From assembly GCA_964595945.1 (NCBI GenBank), contig CAZQSL010000027.1, forward strand, positions 1-31,903: DNA of 31,903 bases, in the 5' to 3' direction. This DNA comes from CAZQSL01 sp964595945. GTDB taxonomy: Bacteria > UBP15 > UBA6099 > JAJRTR01. The notes under the pieces were generated by a model. That model was not told where the DNA came from. It did not search any database and saw only the letters and a list, made by a program, of their open reading frames with translations. Position 1 is the first letter of the stretch; the number at the start of each line of letters is the position of its first letter. Positions 15,125-22,210 of the stretch are shown here, one piece after another. A program made the position numbers and the translations under genes.

Positions 15125-15319
15125 ATGCCGAAAATGAAAACCCACAGTGGAGCCAAAAAGAGACTCAAGGTCACCGGCTCCGGCAAAGTCATTCGCAAAC
15201 GCGAAGGAATGGGCCACCTTCTCTCTGGAAAATCCAGAAAGAGAAAAAGAAGACTCAAAATCGCCGTTCAGGTCACAGGCGGTCAGCTCAACCAGACAAA
15301 ACGCCTCATCGAAACCTGA
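15125..15319 (+). CDS. rpmI: 50S ribosomal protein L35
   Basis: This 64-residue basic protein has the family opening PKMKTHSGAKKRLKVTGSGK and the LSGKSRKRKRRL core. It belongs to the 50S subunit. It sits between infC and rplT, with GGAG upstream of its ATG. Length and sequence are normal. Confidence 0.97.
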   Translation: MPKMKTHSGAKKRLKVTGSGKVIRKREGMGHLLSGKSRKRKRRLKIAVQVTGGQLNQTKRLIET

Positions 15320-15373
15320 CCTGCCGGTATCACGGTATATACAAACAGCATCCCAGATCGGAGGATTCCGTAA

Positions 15374-15724
15374 ATGCCACGCGTTAAAAACGGAATGATC
15401 GCTCGAAAGAAAGCGACAAAAATAAGAAAACTCTCAAAAGGCTACAGAGGCGCGCGCAGCCGTCACTACAGAGCCGAACACGAAGCTGTCATGCATGCCC
15501 TCCAGTATGCGTACAGAGACCGCCGCAACAAGAAACGTGACTTCAGAAGGCTCTGGATCGCCCGCATCAATGCAGCAGGCAGAGCCTATGGCGTAAAATA
15601 CAGCGTCCTCATCGATGCTCTCAAAAAAGCCGGCATCACCATAGATCGCAAAAACCTTTCCGAACTCGCCATCCACAATCCCGAAGCATTCGGCAGCCTC
15701 CTCAAACAGCTCAATCTCTGCTGA
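15374..15724 (+). CDS. rplT: 50S ribosomal protein L20
   Basis: This 116-residue protein binds 23S rRNA early in 50S assembly, and in E. coli and Bacillus it represses its own operon. It has the typical MPRVKNGMIARKKATKI start, KGYRGARSRHYR and YAYRDRRNKKRDFRRLWIARINAA, and the C-terminal SVLIDALKKAGITIDRK. GGAGG lies upstream of the ATG. No L20-binding pseudoknot could be identified by eye in the leader. Confidence 0.97.
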   Translation: MPRVKNGMIARKKATKIRKLSKGYRGARSRHYRAEHEAVMHALQYAYRDRRNKKRDFRRLWIARINAAGRAYGVKYSVLIDALKKAGITIDRKNLSELAIHNPEAFGSLLKQLNLC

Positions 15725-15755
15725 GTCAGACCATCATCCTATCGCGTAATCCACG

Positions 15756-15792
15756 CCGCCGCCCGCGCCACATCATAGCGAGCGGCGGTTTT
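15756..15792 (+). terminator. Terminator after rplT
   Basis: CCGCCGC and GCGGCGG pair around a 19-base loop, followed by TTTT. It lies 32 bases past the rplT stop. A second small hairpin, GGTTTT...AAAACC, overlaps its end at 15787-15807. Confidence 0.65.
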
Positions 15793-15932
15793 GCGTTTCT
15801 GAAAACCGCACCACACATAATCAGTCGATACCGAAAACAATAAAAGACTTTTTGACACGGATTTCACGGATAGATCATGACTGTTTTTCGAAGGGGCTGG
15901 GTTTATCCCCGGGCCGTTTCAATAATAATCCT

Positions 15933-15996
15933 GATTACCCCCGAAACTCAGATTTTCATAATAAGAGCAAGATTCTTCGCTTCGCTCAGAATGACA
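15933..15996 (-). repeat. Second full copy of the 64-bp interspersed repeat
   Basis: This is the inverted counterpart of 813-876, 58 of 64 positions alike. It sits in the gene-poor gap 15725-16200, which also holds a common TTTTGACACGGATTTCACGG motif (around 15849-15870) and the 16022-16046 hairpin. I see no gene in that gap. Confidence 0.8.
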
Positions 15997-16021
15997 CCAT
16001 ATATACGAAATATCAATTGAA

Positions 16022-16046
16022 CCCGAATTCTAATGACGAATTCGGG
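16022..16046. other. Perfect nine-base inverted repeat
   Basis: CCCGAATTC and GAATTCGGG flank a seven-base loop (TAATGAC). It may end the minus-strand GreA-like transcript, whose stop codon is 155 bases away, or be another small repeat. No T-run follows directly. Confidence 0.5.
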
Positions 16047-16200
16047 ATAATAGCGCGTATGGAACATGTGGGGGGCGGAAAACGCGATCAATTAAAGAAC
16101 TATGGGGCATCCGGAGAATGGATACTTGACAACGTGCGGGAATACAAAGCATCCGCTCTCCGGAAGAAGCAAAGTGGCACTGTCAATCGACGCTGAGCGG

Positions 16201-17769
16201 TTATTCGTCGAGGATATTGCTTGAGTCGAGGATGCGTTCGAGTTCGGCCTTGCGGCCGAGGAGCGCGCGCTGCTTGTCCTGGGCGACATTGAGTTCGGCG
16301 TTTTCGGATATGTCGCCGAATTCTCTTGCGCGTACGATATCTTTGGTAGCTTCGTCGAGCTTCGTTTTGTTGATTTCGTCGAGTTCGGCCCGGTAGCGGT
16401 CGTGGGTTTCGCGAGTGAGCGTATATTTCGCGTTGTCTTCGCCTCTGCCATCGCGGGCCTTGAGATCGCCGATTTCGAGGTTGGGGAAATCTTTAGCGAA
16501 CTTAGTGATGACTTCTTCGCGGTAGTCAATGTGGAAGGCTTCGCAGGCGAAGAAAGCGTGACAGAAGGCTCTGCCGATTTCGGGCGGCTGGCTTTTGAGG
16601 AAGTTTTTGAATCGTTTGTTGTCTTTGACGATCTTCACGATTTCGTCTTCCTCGCGGCTGATGCTGAGGCCCTCTTTGGTGTTGGATGAAAAAGTTGCGG
16701 TGACGTGGATATTGTTGAGAGTTTTGAACATTGTCTGGAAAGCTTCAGTGATGTCGAAGACTTCGAGAGCGGCGATCTTGTCGGGGGAATCGACGATCTT
16801 TTTGCAGAGCCATACGAAGGGCTGCATGTTGGTCGAAATGTTGTTGTAGGTGTGGAGGATGACCTCTTTGACCGGCTCTTTGTCTTCGGCGGCAAGGAGT
16901 GCGTCGAGCACCCAGTCGCGCTGTGTTTTCTTGAATCTTTTCGCTACCATGAAGATTATGGAGACGAATTGATCCGGCATCTTCTCCTTGACGAGCTCGA
17001 CGAATTGCAGGCGTACGGAGGGGTCCGGCGCTTCGGCGATTTCCTTGGCGGCGTCTTCGGGGCCAAGTTTGTCGATTTCCTCGAAGAGTGTGTCTTTTGC
17101 GAATTTGTATTGCAGGGGGTCGAGCTGTTTGAGGAAGAACAGCGCTTCGAGACGGGCGCCCATCTTGTTGGACTGGCCGATTACAGTGCCGTTGAAAAAG
17201 GAGATGGCCGCTTCTTTCGCGTCGTCGACGTCGACTCCCTTTTCTTCCATTTTAAGCATTTCGATACAAACTTTCTGCTTTTCCTTGAGAGAAACCGCAT
17301 TGCGGAATCTCAGTCTGATGTCGTCATTAATTTCCACTGCGTCACCCTTGAAGCGGATAGTATTACCGCCTTCTTCAATTTCGTAATGTCCATCTGCCTT
17401 CAGAAGGGTTACAAGACTCCTGAACCACTCGTCGAAATCACTCCCGGCAATGAGTTCGGGCACGACTGCTTGTTGCATGTACGCGCGCGTAAACTCTCTG
17501 ACGCTGTCCAGTGCGAAACATTCGACCGCTGCGACCGGACTTTTCCTTACGGTTTCAGAAAACGCGGGAGCATCGTTGCGTTTTCGCAACCGGAATCCAT
17601 TGTCTGCCAGTTTTGTATAGGGGAACTTTGAGTTTGATTTCAGGTAAACAAGTTCATCGCTTCCATTGTCGTATTCGACAAGCACTTCACCATCGGAGAT
17701 CATGGCAATCCTGCCGACTCCTCTTGTTTCGCTCCAGACCCATTCGCCTTCTCTGTGAGCTAACGACAT
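16201..17769 (-). CDS. N-terminally extended GreA-like protein lacking the GreA C-terminal domain
   Basis: The 522-residue product begins with a small beta-rich domain (EGEWVWSETRGVGRIAMIS to about 60), similar to a Tudor/CarD-like module. A long helical middle follows, about 60-450. It ends with the GreA N-terminal coiled coil, about 454-513. Residues GDISENAEL near 485-493 keep the acidic Asp and Glu at the tip, which in GreA enters the RNA polymerase secondary channel and stimulates RNA cleavage. The FKBP-like C-terminal domain that normally docks on polymerase is missing: the stop comes nine residues after the coiled coil, and no matching sequence appears in other frames downstream. Extended GreA proteins occur in spirochaetes and chlamydiae, but those retain the C-terminal domain. 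The N-terminal module may replace its docking role. Confidence 0.8.
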   Translation of the reverse strand: MSLAHREGEWVWSETRGVGRIAMISDGEVLVEYDNGSDELVYLKSNSKFPYTKLADNGFRLRKRNDAPAFSETVRKSPVAAVECFALDSVREFTRAYMQQAVVPELIAGSDFDEWFRSLVTLLKADGHYEIEEGGNTIRFKGDAVEINDDIRLRFRNAVSLKEKQKVCIEMLKMEEKGVDVDDAKEAAISFFNGTVIGQSNKMGARLEALFFLKQLDPLQYKFAKDTLFEEIDKLGPEDAAKEIAEAPDPSVRLQFVELVKEKMPDQFVSIIFMVAKRFKKTQRDWVLDALLAAEDKEPVKEVILHTYNNISTNMQPFVWLCKKIVDSPDKIAALEVFDITEAFQTMFKTLNNIHVTATFSSNTKEGLSISREEDEIVKIVKDNKRFKNFLKSQPPEIGRAFCHAFFACEAFHIDYREEVITKFAKDFPNLEIGDLKARDGRGEDNAKYTLTRETHDRYRAELDEINKTKLDEATKDIVRAREFGDISENAELNVAQDKQRALLGRKAELERILDSSNILDE

Positions 17770-17845
17770 TTGTTTGTCTCTCTCTAACGGCGCGATAACC
17801 GCTCCTGTAACCCTTTTCGAAGTACTTTACTTCTACGGAAGTGAC

Positions 17846-17875
17846 ATTTTATTATCTATGGGCCTCTTTCGTCAA
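17846..17875 (-). promoter_or_regulatory. Promoter of the GreA-like gene
   Basis: On the minus strand TTGACG (17875-17870) and TAAAAT (17851-17846) are 18 bases apart. The transcript would have a leader of about 70 bases. Confidence 0.6.
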
Positions 17876-18093
17876 GTTCCTGGGAAAATACTTCCCGATG
17901 ACTATTTTGGAACGGCTTGGACATGATTGCGTGAAATTGCGATTTGTCAACTGGCTGTCATGCTGCAAATGCTGTTGCGGCCGCCCTGTTCACTGTCACA
18001 TGGACAGAGCTGTGAATGGGGCTTTTCTCAATCCGCGACAGTAATGGCGCAGAAACGGCAGGGGTTTCGTCCGGACACTAATTTTAAAACGTA

Positions 18094-18122
18094 TTTCGTC
18101 GCGTGCGATGAGATGGTATGCT
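18094..18122 (+). promoter_or_regulatory. Weak candidate promoter for the lipocalin-like gene
   Basis: TTTCGT and TATGCT are 17 bases apart, about 60 bases before the ATG. The divergent gap 17770-18183 also holds a short inverted repeat (CTGTC/GACAG at 17993-18007) and no convincing gene. Confidence 0.35.
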
Positions 18123-18183
18123 ATAAATGTATTCCGCATTTACGGCGCGTCCCGTCCCGCGTCACATCATGGAGGGCAATGAT

Positions 18184-19227
18184 ATGAAAAGCAAAAACGG
18201 TTCGGACTCCAAACGCGATGCCGCGAACGCGCTCCGGTGGAAGCGCGGCGAATCAGGCCACTATGAGGTCTATTACCTGACTTTCAATCATCTTCCCACT
18301 TCGAGCGGGTTCTGGGTGCGCTACACGATGACGGCTCCCGCTGACGGCAACGGCGAACACTATGCACAGATATGGTTCTCATATTTCAATTATCTTGACC
18401 CCACGCGCAACTTCGCGCTGAAACGCAGATTTCCCATCGCATCACTCGAATCCGCAGCCTCGCCTTTCAAGGTGACAATCGCAAACAACATCCTCACGGG
18501 CCGTTCGGCGGTGGGAGCCATCAGTGGTGACGGACATGAAGTGACGTGGGACCTTTCGTTCAGGTCCGAAGCTGACGTGTTCAATTTTCTGCCCGAGTTT
18601 TTTTATAAAAAAGAACTCGCCGACACGCTTGCCGTCTGTCCCCGCATCGACGCTAAGTTCTTCGGCAACATCTCGATCGACGGCGAACGCCTGCTCTTCA
18701 ACGGAGATCCCGGCTGTCAGACGCACCTCTGGGGCGAAAGCCACGCCGACCGGTGGGCATGGGCGCACTGCAACAGTTTCCGCGAGTCCGGCGAGGCGTA
18801 TTTCGAAGCGCTCGCCGTGCAGGTTAAGCGTTTCGGGCTGACTGTCCCGCTGCTCCACTTCGCGGGTTTCGGCTACGATGGCAAACGGTATCCATTCACG
18901 GAAATCCCCGGGATGCTCGCGACACGCGGTGATTTCGCACTCGGCAAATGGAAATTCAGGGCAACCGCGCTCGATACGAAATTCGAAGTCGAGCTCACGT
19001 GTCGTACTCAGGATCTCATCAGCGCCGAATACTTCGACCCGACGGGCCGGCATGTTTTCTGTAACAACACCGAGTGCGCCGACGCGACAGTCCGGGTGTT
19101 CAGACGAAAGACCCCGCTGCATCCGTGGAAGGCTGACTCCACGCTCACCGCACCCGGCACATGTCATATCGAATTCGCTTCTGATGATCGCGAGGGGCGC
19201 GTCGATCGTGAAATCATCGAAGTGTAA
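18184..19227 (+). CDS. Lipocalin-like protein (AttH/CrtC-type fold)
   Basis: This 347-residue protein has no signal peptide. It begins with repeated beta strands (HYEVYYLTFNH, GFWVRYTMTAP, YAQIWFSYFNY) and contains WGESHADRWAWAHCNSF at 183-199, with the aromatic and His/Arg residues typical of tocopherol cyclase, CrtC and AttH double-lipocalin folds. Those proteins bind hydrophobic molecules, and some hydrate or cyclise them. Here the ligand and activity are unknown. The start has GGAGGG seven bases upstream, chosen over earlier in-frame ATGs. It is followed after 25 bases by a secreted TPR gene. Confidence 0.65.
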   Translation: MKSKNGSDSKRDAANALRWKRGESGHYEVYYLTFNHLPTSSGFWVRYTMTAPADGNGEHYAQIWFSYFNYLDPTRNFALKRRFPIASLESAASPFKVTIANNILTGRSAVGAISGDGHEVTWDLSFRSEADVFNFLPEFFYKKELADTLAVCPRIDAKFFGNISIDGERLLFNGDPGCQTHLWGESHADRWAWAHCNSFRESGEAYFEALAVQVKRFGLTVPLLHFAGFGYDGKRYPFTEIPGMLATRGDFALGKWKFRATALDTKFEVELTCRTQDLISAEYFDPTGRHVFCNNTECADATVRVFRRKTPLHPWKADSTLTAPGTCHIEFASDDREGRVDREIIEV

Positions 19228-19252
19228 CTTTACAGGACCAGCACGAGGCAGC

Positions 19253-20164
19253 ATGATGCTATCGAGGACAGCAGCGCTTATACTTTTTATAATCTGTTTC
19301 AGCGTGCCGGCGGCAGCCTACCGCCTCGAAAACTGCGCCTCCCCTGCGGAATGCCGCAAACTGGGCATCGCCGCGCAAAACGAAGAGGCGAAGTTGTTTT
19401 ATCTCGGCCGGCTGATCGCGCTATGCGGCGATGGCTCCTGCGATGGAGACATGCTGCCTGCGGCACACAATGATCGCGGCCTTGTATACCAGTTGCGCGG
19501 CGATCACGAAAATGCCGCCGCCGATTTTACCAGCGCCATCGATGCTTCGCCCGATACCGATGTACTGTATGCCAATCGCGCCCTGTCGCTATGGGCTATG
19601 GGCCGGCCCGGTAACGCCATTGAGGACTATGGCAGAGCGATCGAACTTTCCGGAGACGCAGCGGCTCATGCAGCGATAGCGGCGATCCACATTTCTTCGG
19701 GCGACGCGGCAGCGGCGCGCGAAAGTGTTTCCAATGCACTCGACATAATAGAGGGCGACGGGGATTACTCGTTCGAAACGGCAGTGCTGGCCATTTTCGC
19801 CGATAGCATTGAAACTACCGGCGGATTGCCGGCCCCCGAAACGATCGGTGACGCGGCGTCGGAGAAATTCGATCAGCAAGACTACGAGGGCGCGGCTGTC
19901 TATTACTTCGCCCTGCTGCTGCTGACTCCCGGCGATGCAGTGGTGGCGTACAACCTCGCGTCGAGTTTCAAAGCCTGCGGATATCGCACGGACGCCACTT
20001 TTTACTACTACAGATACCTATCGCTCGCGCCGGGAGCGGACGACGCAAAAGATGTCATGGCAACAATCAGCCGGCTCGGCAAGATAAGGATTTCCGATCT
20101 CGACAGTCCCCCGGCGGCGGCCACTGACAATACCCTTTGGAAAAAGCTTGCAATAAAGTTTTAG
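19253..20164 (+). CDS. Secreted TPR-repeat protein
   Basis: The 303-residue product has a signal peptide (MMLSRTAALILFIICFSVPAAA) and then TPR units, for example NDRGLVYQLRGDHENAAADFTSAIDASPD and YANRALSLWAMGRPGNAIEDYGRAIELS. A second group is at VYYFALLLLTPGDAVVAYNLASSFK. Such helical repeats assemble protein complexes, here probably in the periplasm. GAGG lies four bases before the ATG. It lies in the same run as the lipocalin-like and guanylate-kinase-like genes. Confidence 0.8.
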   Translation: MMLSRTAALILFIICFSVPAAAYRLENCASPAECRKLGIAAQNEEAKLFYLGRLIALCGDGSCDGDMLPAAHNDRGLVYQLRGDHENAAADFTSAIDASPDTDVLYANRALSLWAMGRPGNAIEDYGRAIELSGDAAAHAAIAAIHISSGDAAAARESVSNALDIIEGDGDYSFETAVLAIFADSIETTGGLPAPETIGDAASEKFDQQDYEGAAVYYFALLLLTPGDAVVAYNLASSFKACGYRTDATFYYYRYLSLAPGADDAKDVMATISRLGKIRISDLDSPPAAATDNTLWKKLAIKF

Positions 20165-20203
20165 GCACGAAAGGACACCCGGCCCCCTCCCGAAAGGCTG
20201 GAC

Positions 20204-20896
20204 ATGGAAATGAAAAAACTTGTTATCCTCAGCGGCCCGAGTTGCGTGGGCAAAGGCCCTCTGCTCGCCGCTCTCAGAAAGTACCACCCCGAAATCGAAT
20301 TCGCCGAACCAGTCTTCTGCCACAGCCGCAAGCCACGCCTCAAACGCGCTACCGGTCAATATGAAACCCACGGCGTTGACTATTATTTCTTTCCATACAG
20401 CATGATCGACGGCCTCGATAGGACACGTTTCATCGTCGGTCCCCTCCGCTCTGACATCCAGGCTCTCGACATGTCTCAGGTGCTCGAACTCATAGACTCG
20501 CACGGACTTGTCATCACGGAAGCCTACATCACATTTATCGACCCCCTGAAGGAATGGCTCGCCAGACACGGGCCGGCAGACATCGAAGTGCGCACGGTAT
20601 TTTTGTCACCGATGAGCGACAGCGAAATTACCGCGGCAGCCGCCGCAAGTGGTAAGACTCGCGAACAGGTTGTCTATGAAAACCAGCTCGCCAAGATCAC
20701 GGCACGCGGCGAAGACCCTCCCGGCAAGACTGAGGAGCGAGCGCGAAACGCATGGGCCGAGATGCAATATGCTCACAGGTACACGGACCATATCGTATGC
20801 CGGGCTGGCGAAGACGATACCGGCGAGTGGGGAGAGCCGCTCGGGCCGGAGGCCGCACGCGTGCTGGGTGAATTTTTGGCGGTGATCGAAGGATGA
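20204..20896 (+). CDS. Guanylate-kinase-like P-loop protein, divergent
   Basis: The 230-residue protein opens with KLVILSGPSCVGKGPLL, an almost complete guanylate-kinase P-loop (Gly11-Lys17), but Pro19 replaces the usual Thr or Ser. The second signature, TTRxPRxGExxGxDYxF, is partly kept as HSRKPRLKRATGQYETHGVDYYFF, so the TTR that contacts GMP has become HSR. ALDMSQVLELIDSHG and a C-terminal helical part complete the fold. It may phosphorylate a different nucleotide or have lost activity. It lies between a TPR gene and a radical SAM gene, 31 bases before the latter. The housekeeping guanylate kinase is presumably elsewhere. Confidence 0.75.
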   Translation: MEMKKLVILSGPSCVGKGPLLAALRKYHPEIEFAEPVFCHSRKPRLKRATGQYETHGVDYYFFPYSMIDGLDRTRFIVGPLRSDIQALDMSQVLELIDSHGLVITEAYITFIDPLKEWLARHGPADIEVRTVFLSPMSDSEITAAAAASGKTREQVVYENQLAKITARGEDPPGKTEERARNAWAEMQYAHRYTDHIVCRAGEDDTGEWGEPLGPEAARVLGEFLAVIEG

Positions 20897-20927
20897 CCGG
20901 CGGCATCCGGAAAATCGGTTTTCAGTC

Positions 20928-22202
20928 ATGAAAAAAAATCTCGGACAGATACTCGGCTCGATCTTCAGGCAGGGCAGCCGTACCGCCTCGCATAATATCA
21001 GTATCCACATATCCGACGATGATTTCAGAAAATGGAATCCCGGCGGCGAAACTGAATATCTGGCAGTCGAACACCCCGGTGGAATCCTCCTCCAGCCGGT
21101 CGATCCGCCCCTCACAAAGCTCTATCTCGAACCCACGACCAAATGTAATCTCCAGTGCCGCACCTGCATGCGAAGTACCTGGGACGAACAGACAGGCGAC
21201 ATGCCGGTGGAGGTGTTCAATAAACTTCTGCGCGGACTCAGGACCATTCCAACTTTTTCGACGATTTCATTCTGGGGCATTGGAGAGCCGCTCATGCACC
21301 CTGAAATCATCGGCATGATCCGGTCAGCCAACAGACTCGGCTACAAGACTGAAATGATCACAAACGGCCTGCTGCTCGATCGCGACATGGCGGAGGGACT
21401 CGTCGACGCGGGGCTCGATACGCTCATCGTTTCAGTCGACGGCACCTCGTCCGAATCTTATCTCGACATTCGCAAAGGCTCGTCATTCGCCACTGTGCTC
21501 GCCAACATAAGGCATGTCCACGAAGCCCGCAACCGAAAAGTGCCGCCTAACCCGGAGATCGGCATCGAGTGCGTCCTGATGAAACGCAATCTGCCCGATC
21601 TCGTCAACCTTATCCCGGTTGCGCGTGAAATGGAAGCCGCATTTATCATCCTCACAAATCTCCTGCCATATTCAGATGACATGAGCGATGAAATCCTCTA
21701 CTGGCTCGCGGCGACAAAAGTTTTTCCCCAACGATCCAAACACCATCCCGAACTTATCCTGCCGCGATTCGACACTCAGCAGGACAACATGAAGTATCTT
21801 CGCGAACTGCTCCAGTACTGCACGGCGACCGTCAATGCAAACTCAACCAGTGGAGAGCCGGACTGCCCGTTTGTCCGCAAGGGTGCCGCAGCAATCACAT
21901 GGAACGGGCTCGTCAGTCCCTGCGTGCCGCTCATGCACTCATACTCATGCCATATCCTCGGCAGGAAAAAGCATATCACCCGGTACATGGTCGGCGATCT
22001 GGCCCACAGCGGCATAGGAGAAATCTGGAGATCGGACGAATACCGCGACTTCCGCCGCCGCGTACGCTCATTCAGCTTCGCTCCATGCTCATCATGCAGC
22101 GGCTGCGAAATGGCCGATAACAACCTCGAAGACTGCACCGGCGCGCCATTTCCCACCTGCGGCGACTGCCTCTGGGCCAGGGGCATCATCGTCTGTCCCT
22201 GA
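20928..22202 (+). CDS. Radical SAM/SPASM enzyme, tungsten-cofactor maturase type
   Basis: The 424-residue protein has the radical SAM cluster CNLQCRTC (Cys73, 77, 80) and a SAM-binding GIGEPLMHPEI segment. Its C-terminal SPASM-like region has many cysteines: CVPLMHSYSC, FAPCSSCSGC at 384-393, EDC at 401-403, and FPTCGDCLWARGIIVCP at 408-424. The last motif is one I associate with the maturases of tungsten-dependent aldehyde ferredoxin oxidoreductases, which modify the pterin cofactor or enzyme. It would work in an anaerobic cytoplasm. No tungsten enzyme or pterin-synthesis gene is in this window, so the target is absent or distant. It is convergent with the histidine kinase gene, eight bases apart. 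Confidence 0.85.
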   Translation: MKKNLGQILGSIFRQGSRTASHNISIHISDDDFRKWNPGGETEYLAVEHPGGILLQPVDPPLTKLYLEPTTKCNLQCRTCMRSTWDEQTGDMPVEVFNKLLRGLRTIPTFSTISFWGIGEPLMHPEIIGMIRSANRLGYKTEMITNGLLLDRDMAEGLVDAGLDTLIVSVDGTSSESYLDIRKGSSFATVLANIRHVHEARNRKVPPNPEIGIECVLMKRNLPDLVNLIPVAREMEAAFIILTNLLPYSDDMSDEILYWLAATKVFPQRSKHHPELILPRFDTQQDNMKYLRELLQYCTATVNANSTSGEPDCPFVRKGAAAITWNGLVSPCVPLMHSYSCHILGRKKHITRYMVGDLAHSGIGEIWRSDEYRDFRRRVRSFSFAPCSSCSGCEMADNNLEDCTGAPFPTCGDCLWARGIIVCP

Positions 22203-22210
22203 TCCGCACA

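Noticed and set aside
15852..16196. 114-codon plus-strand frame after rplT
   Set aside because: It is built from the interspersed repeat and other intergenic sequence, lacks a ribosome site, and has no recognisable domain.
16705..17631. 308-codon plus-strand frame opposite the GreA-like gene
   Set aside because: It has no family signature and is antisense to a gene with a clear coiled coil and promoter.
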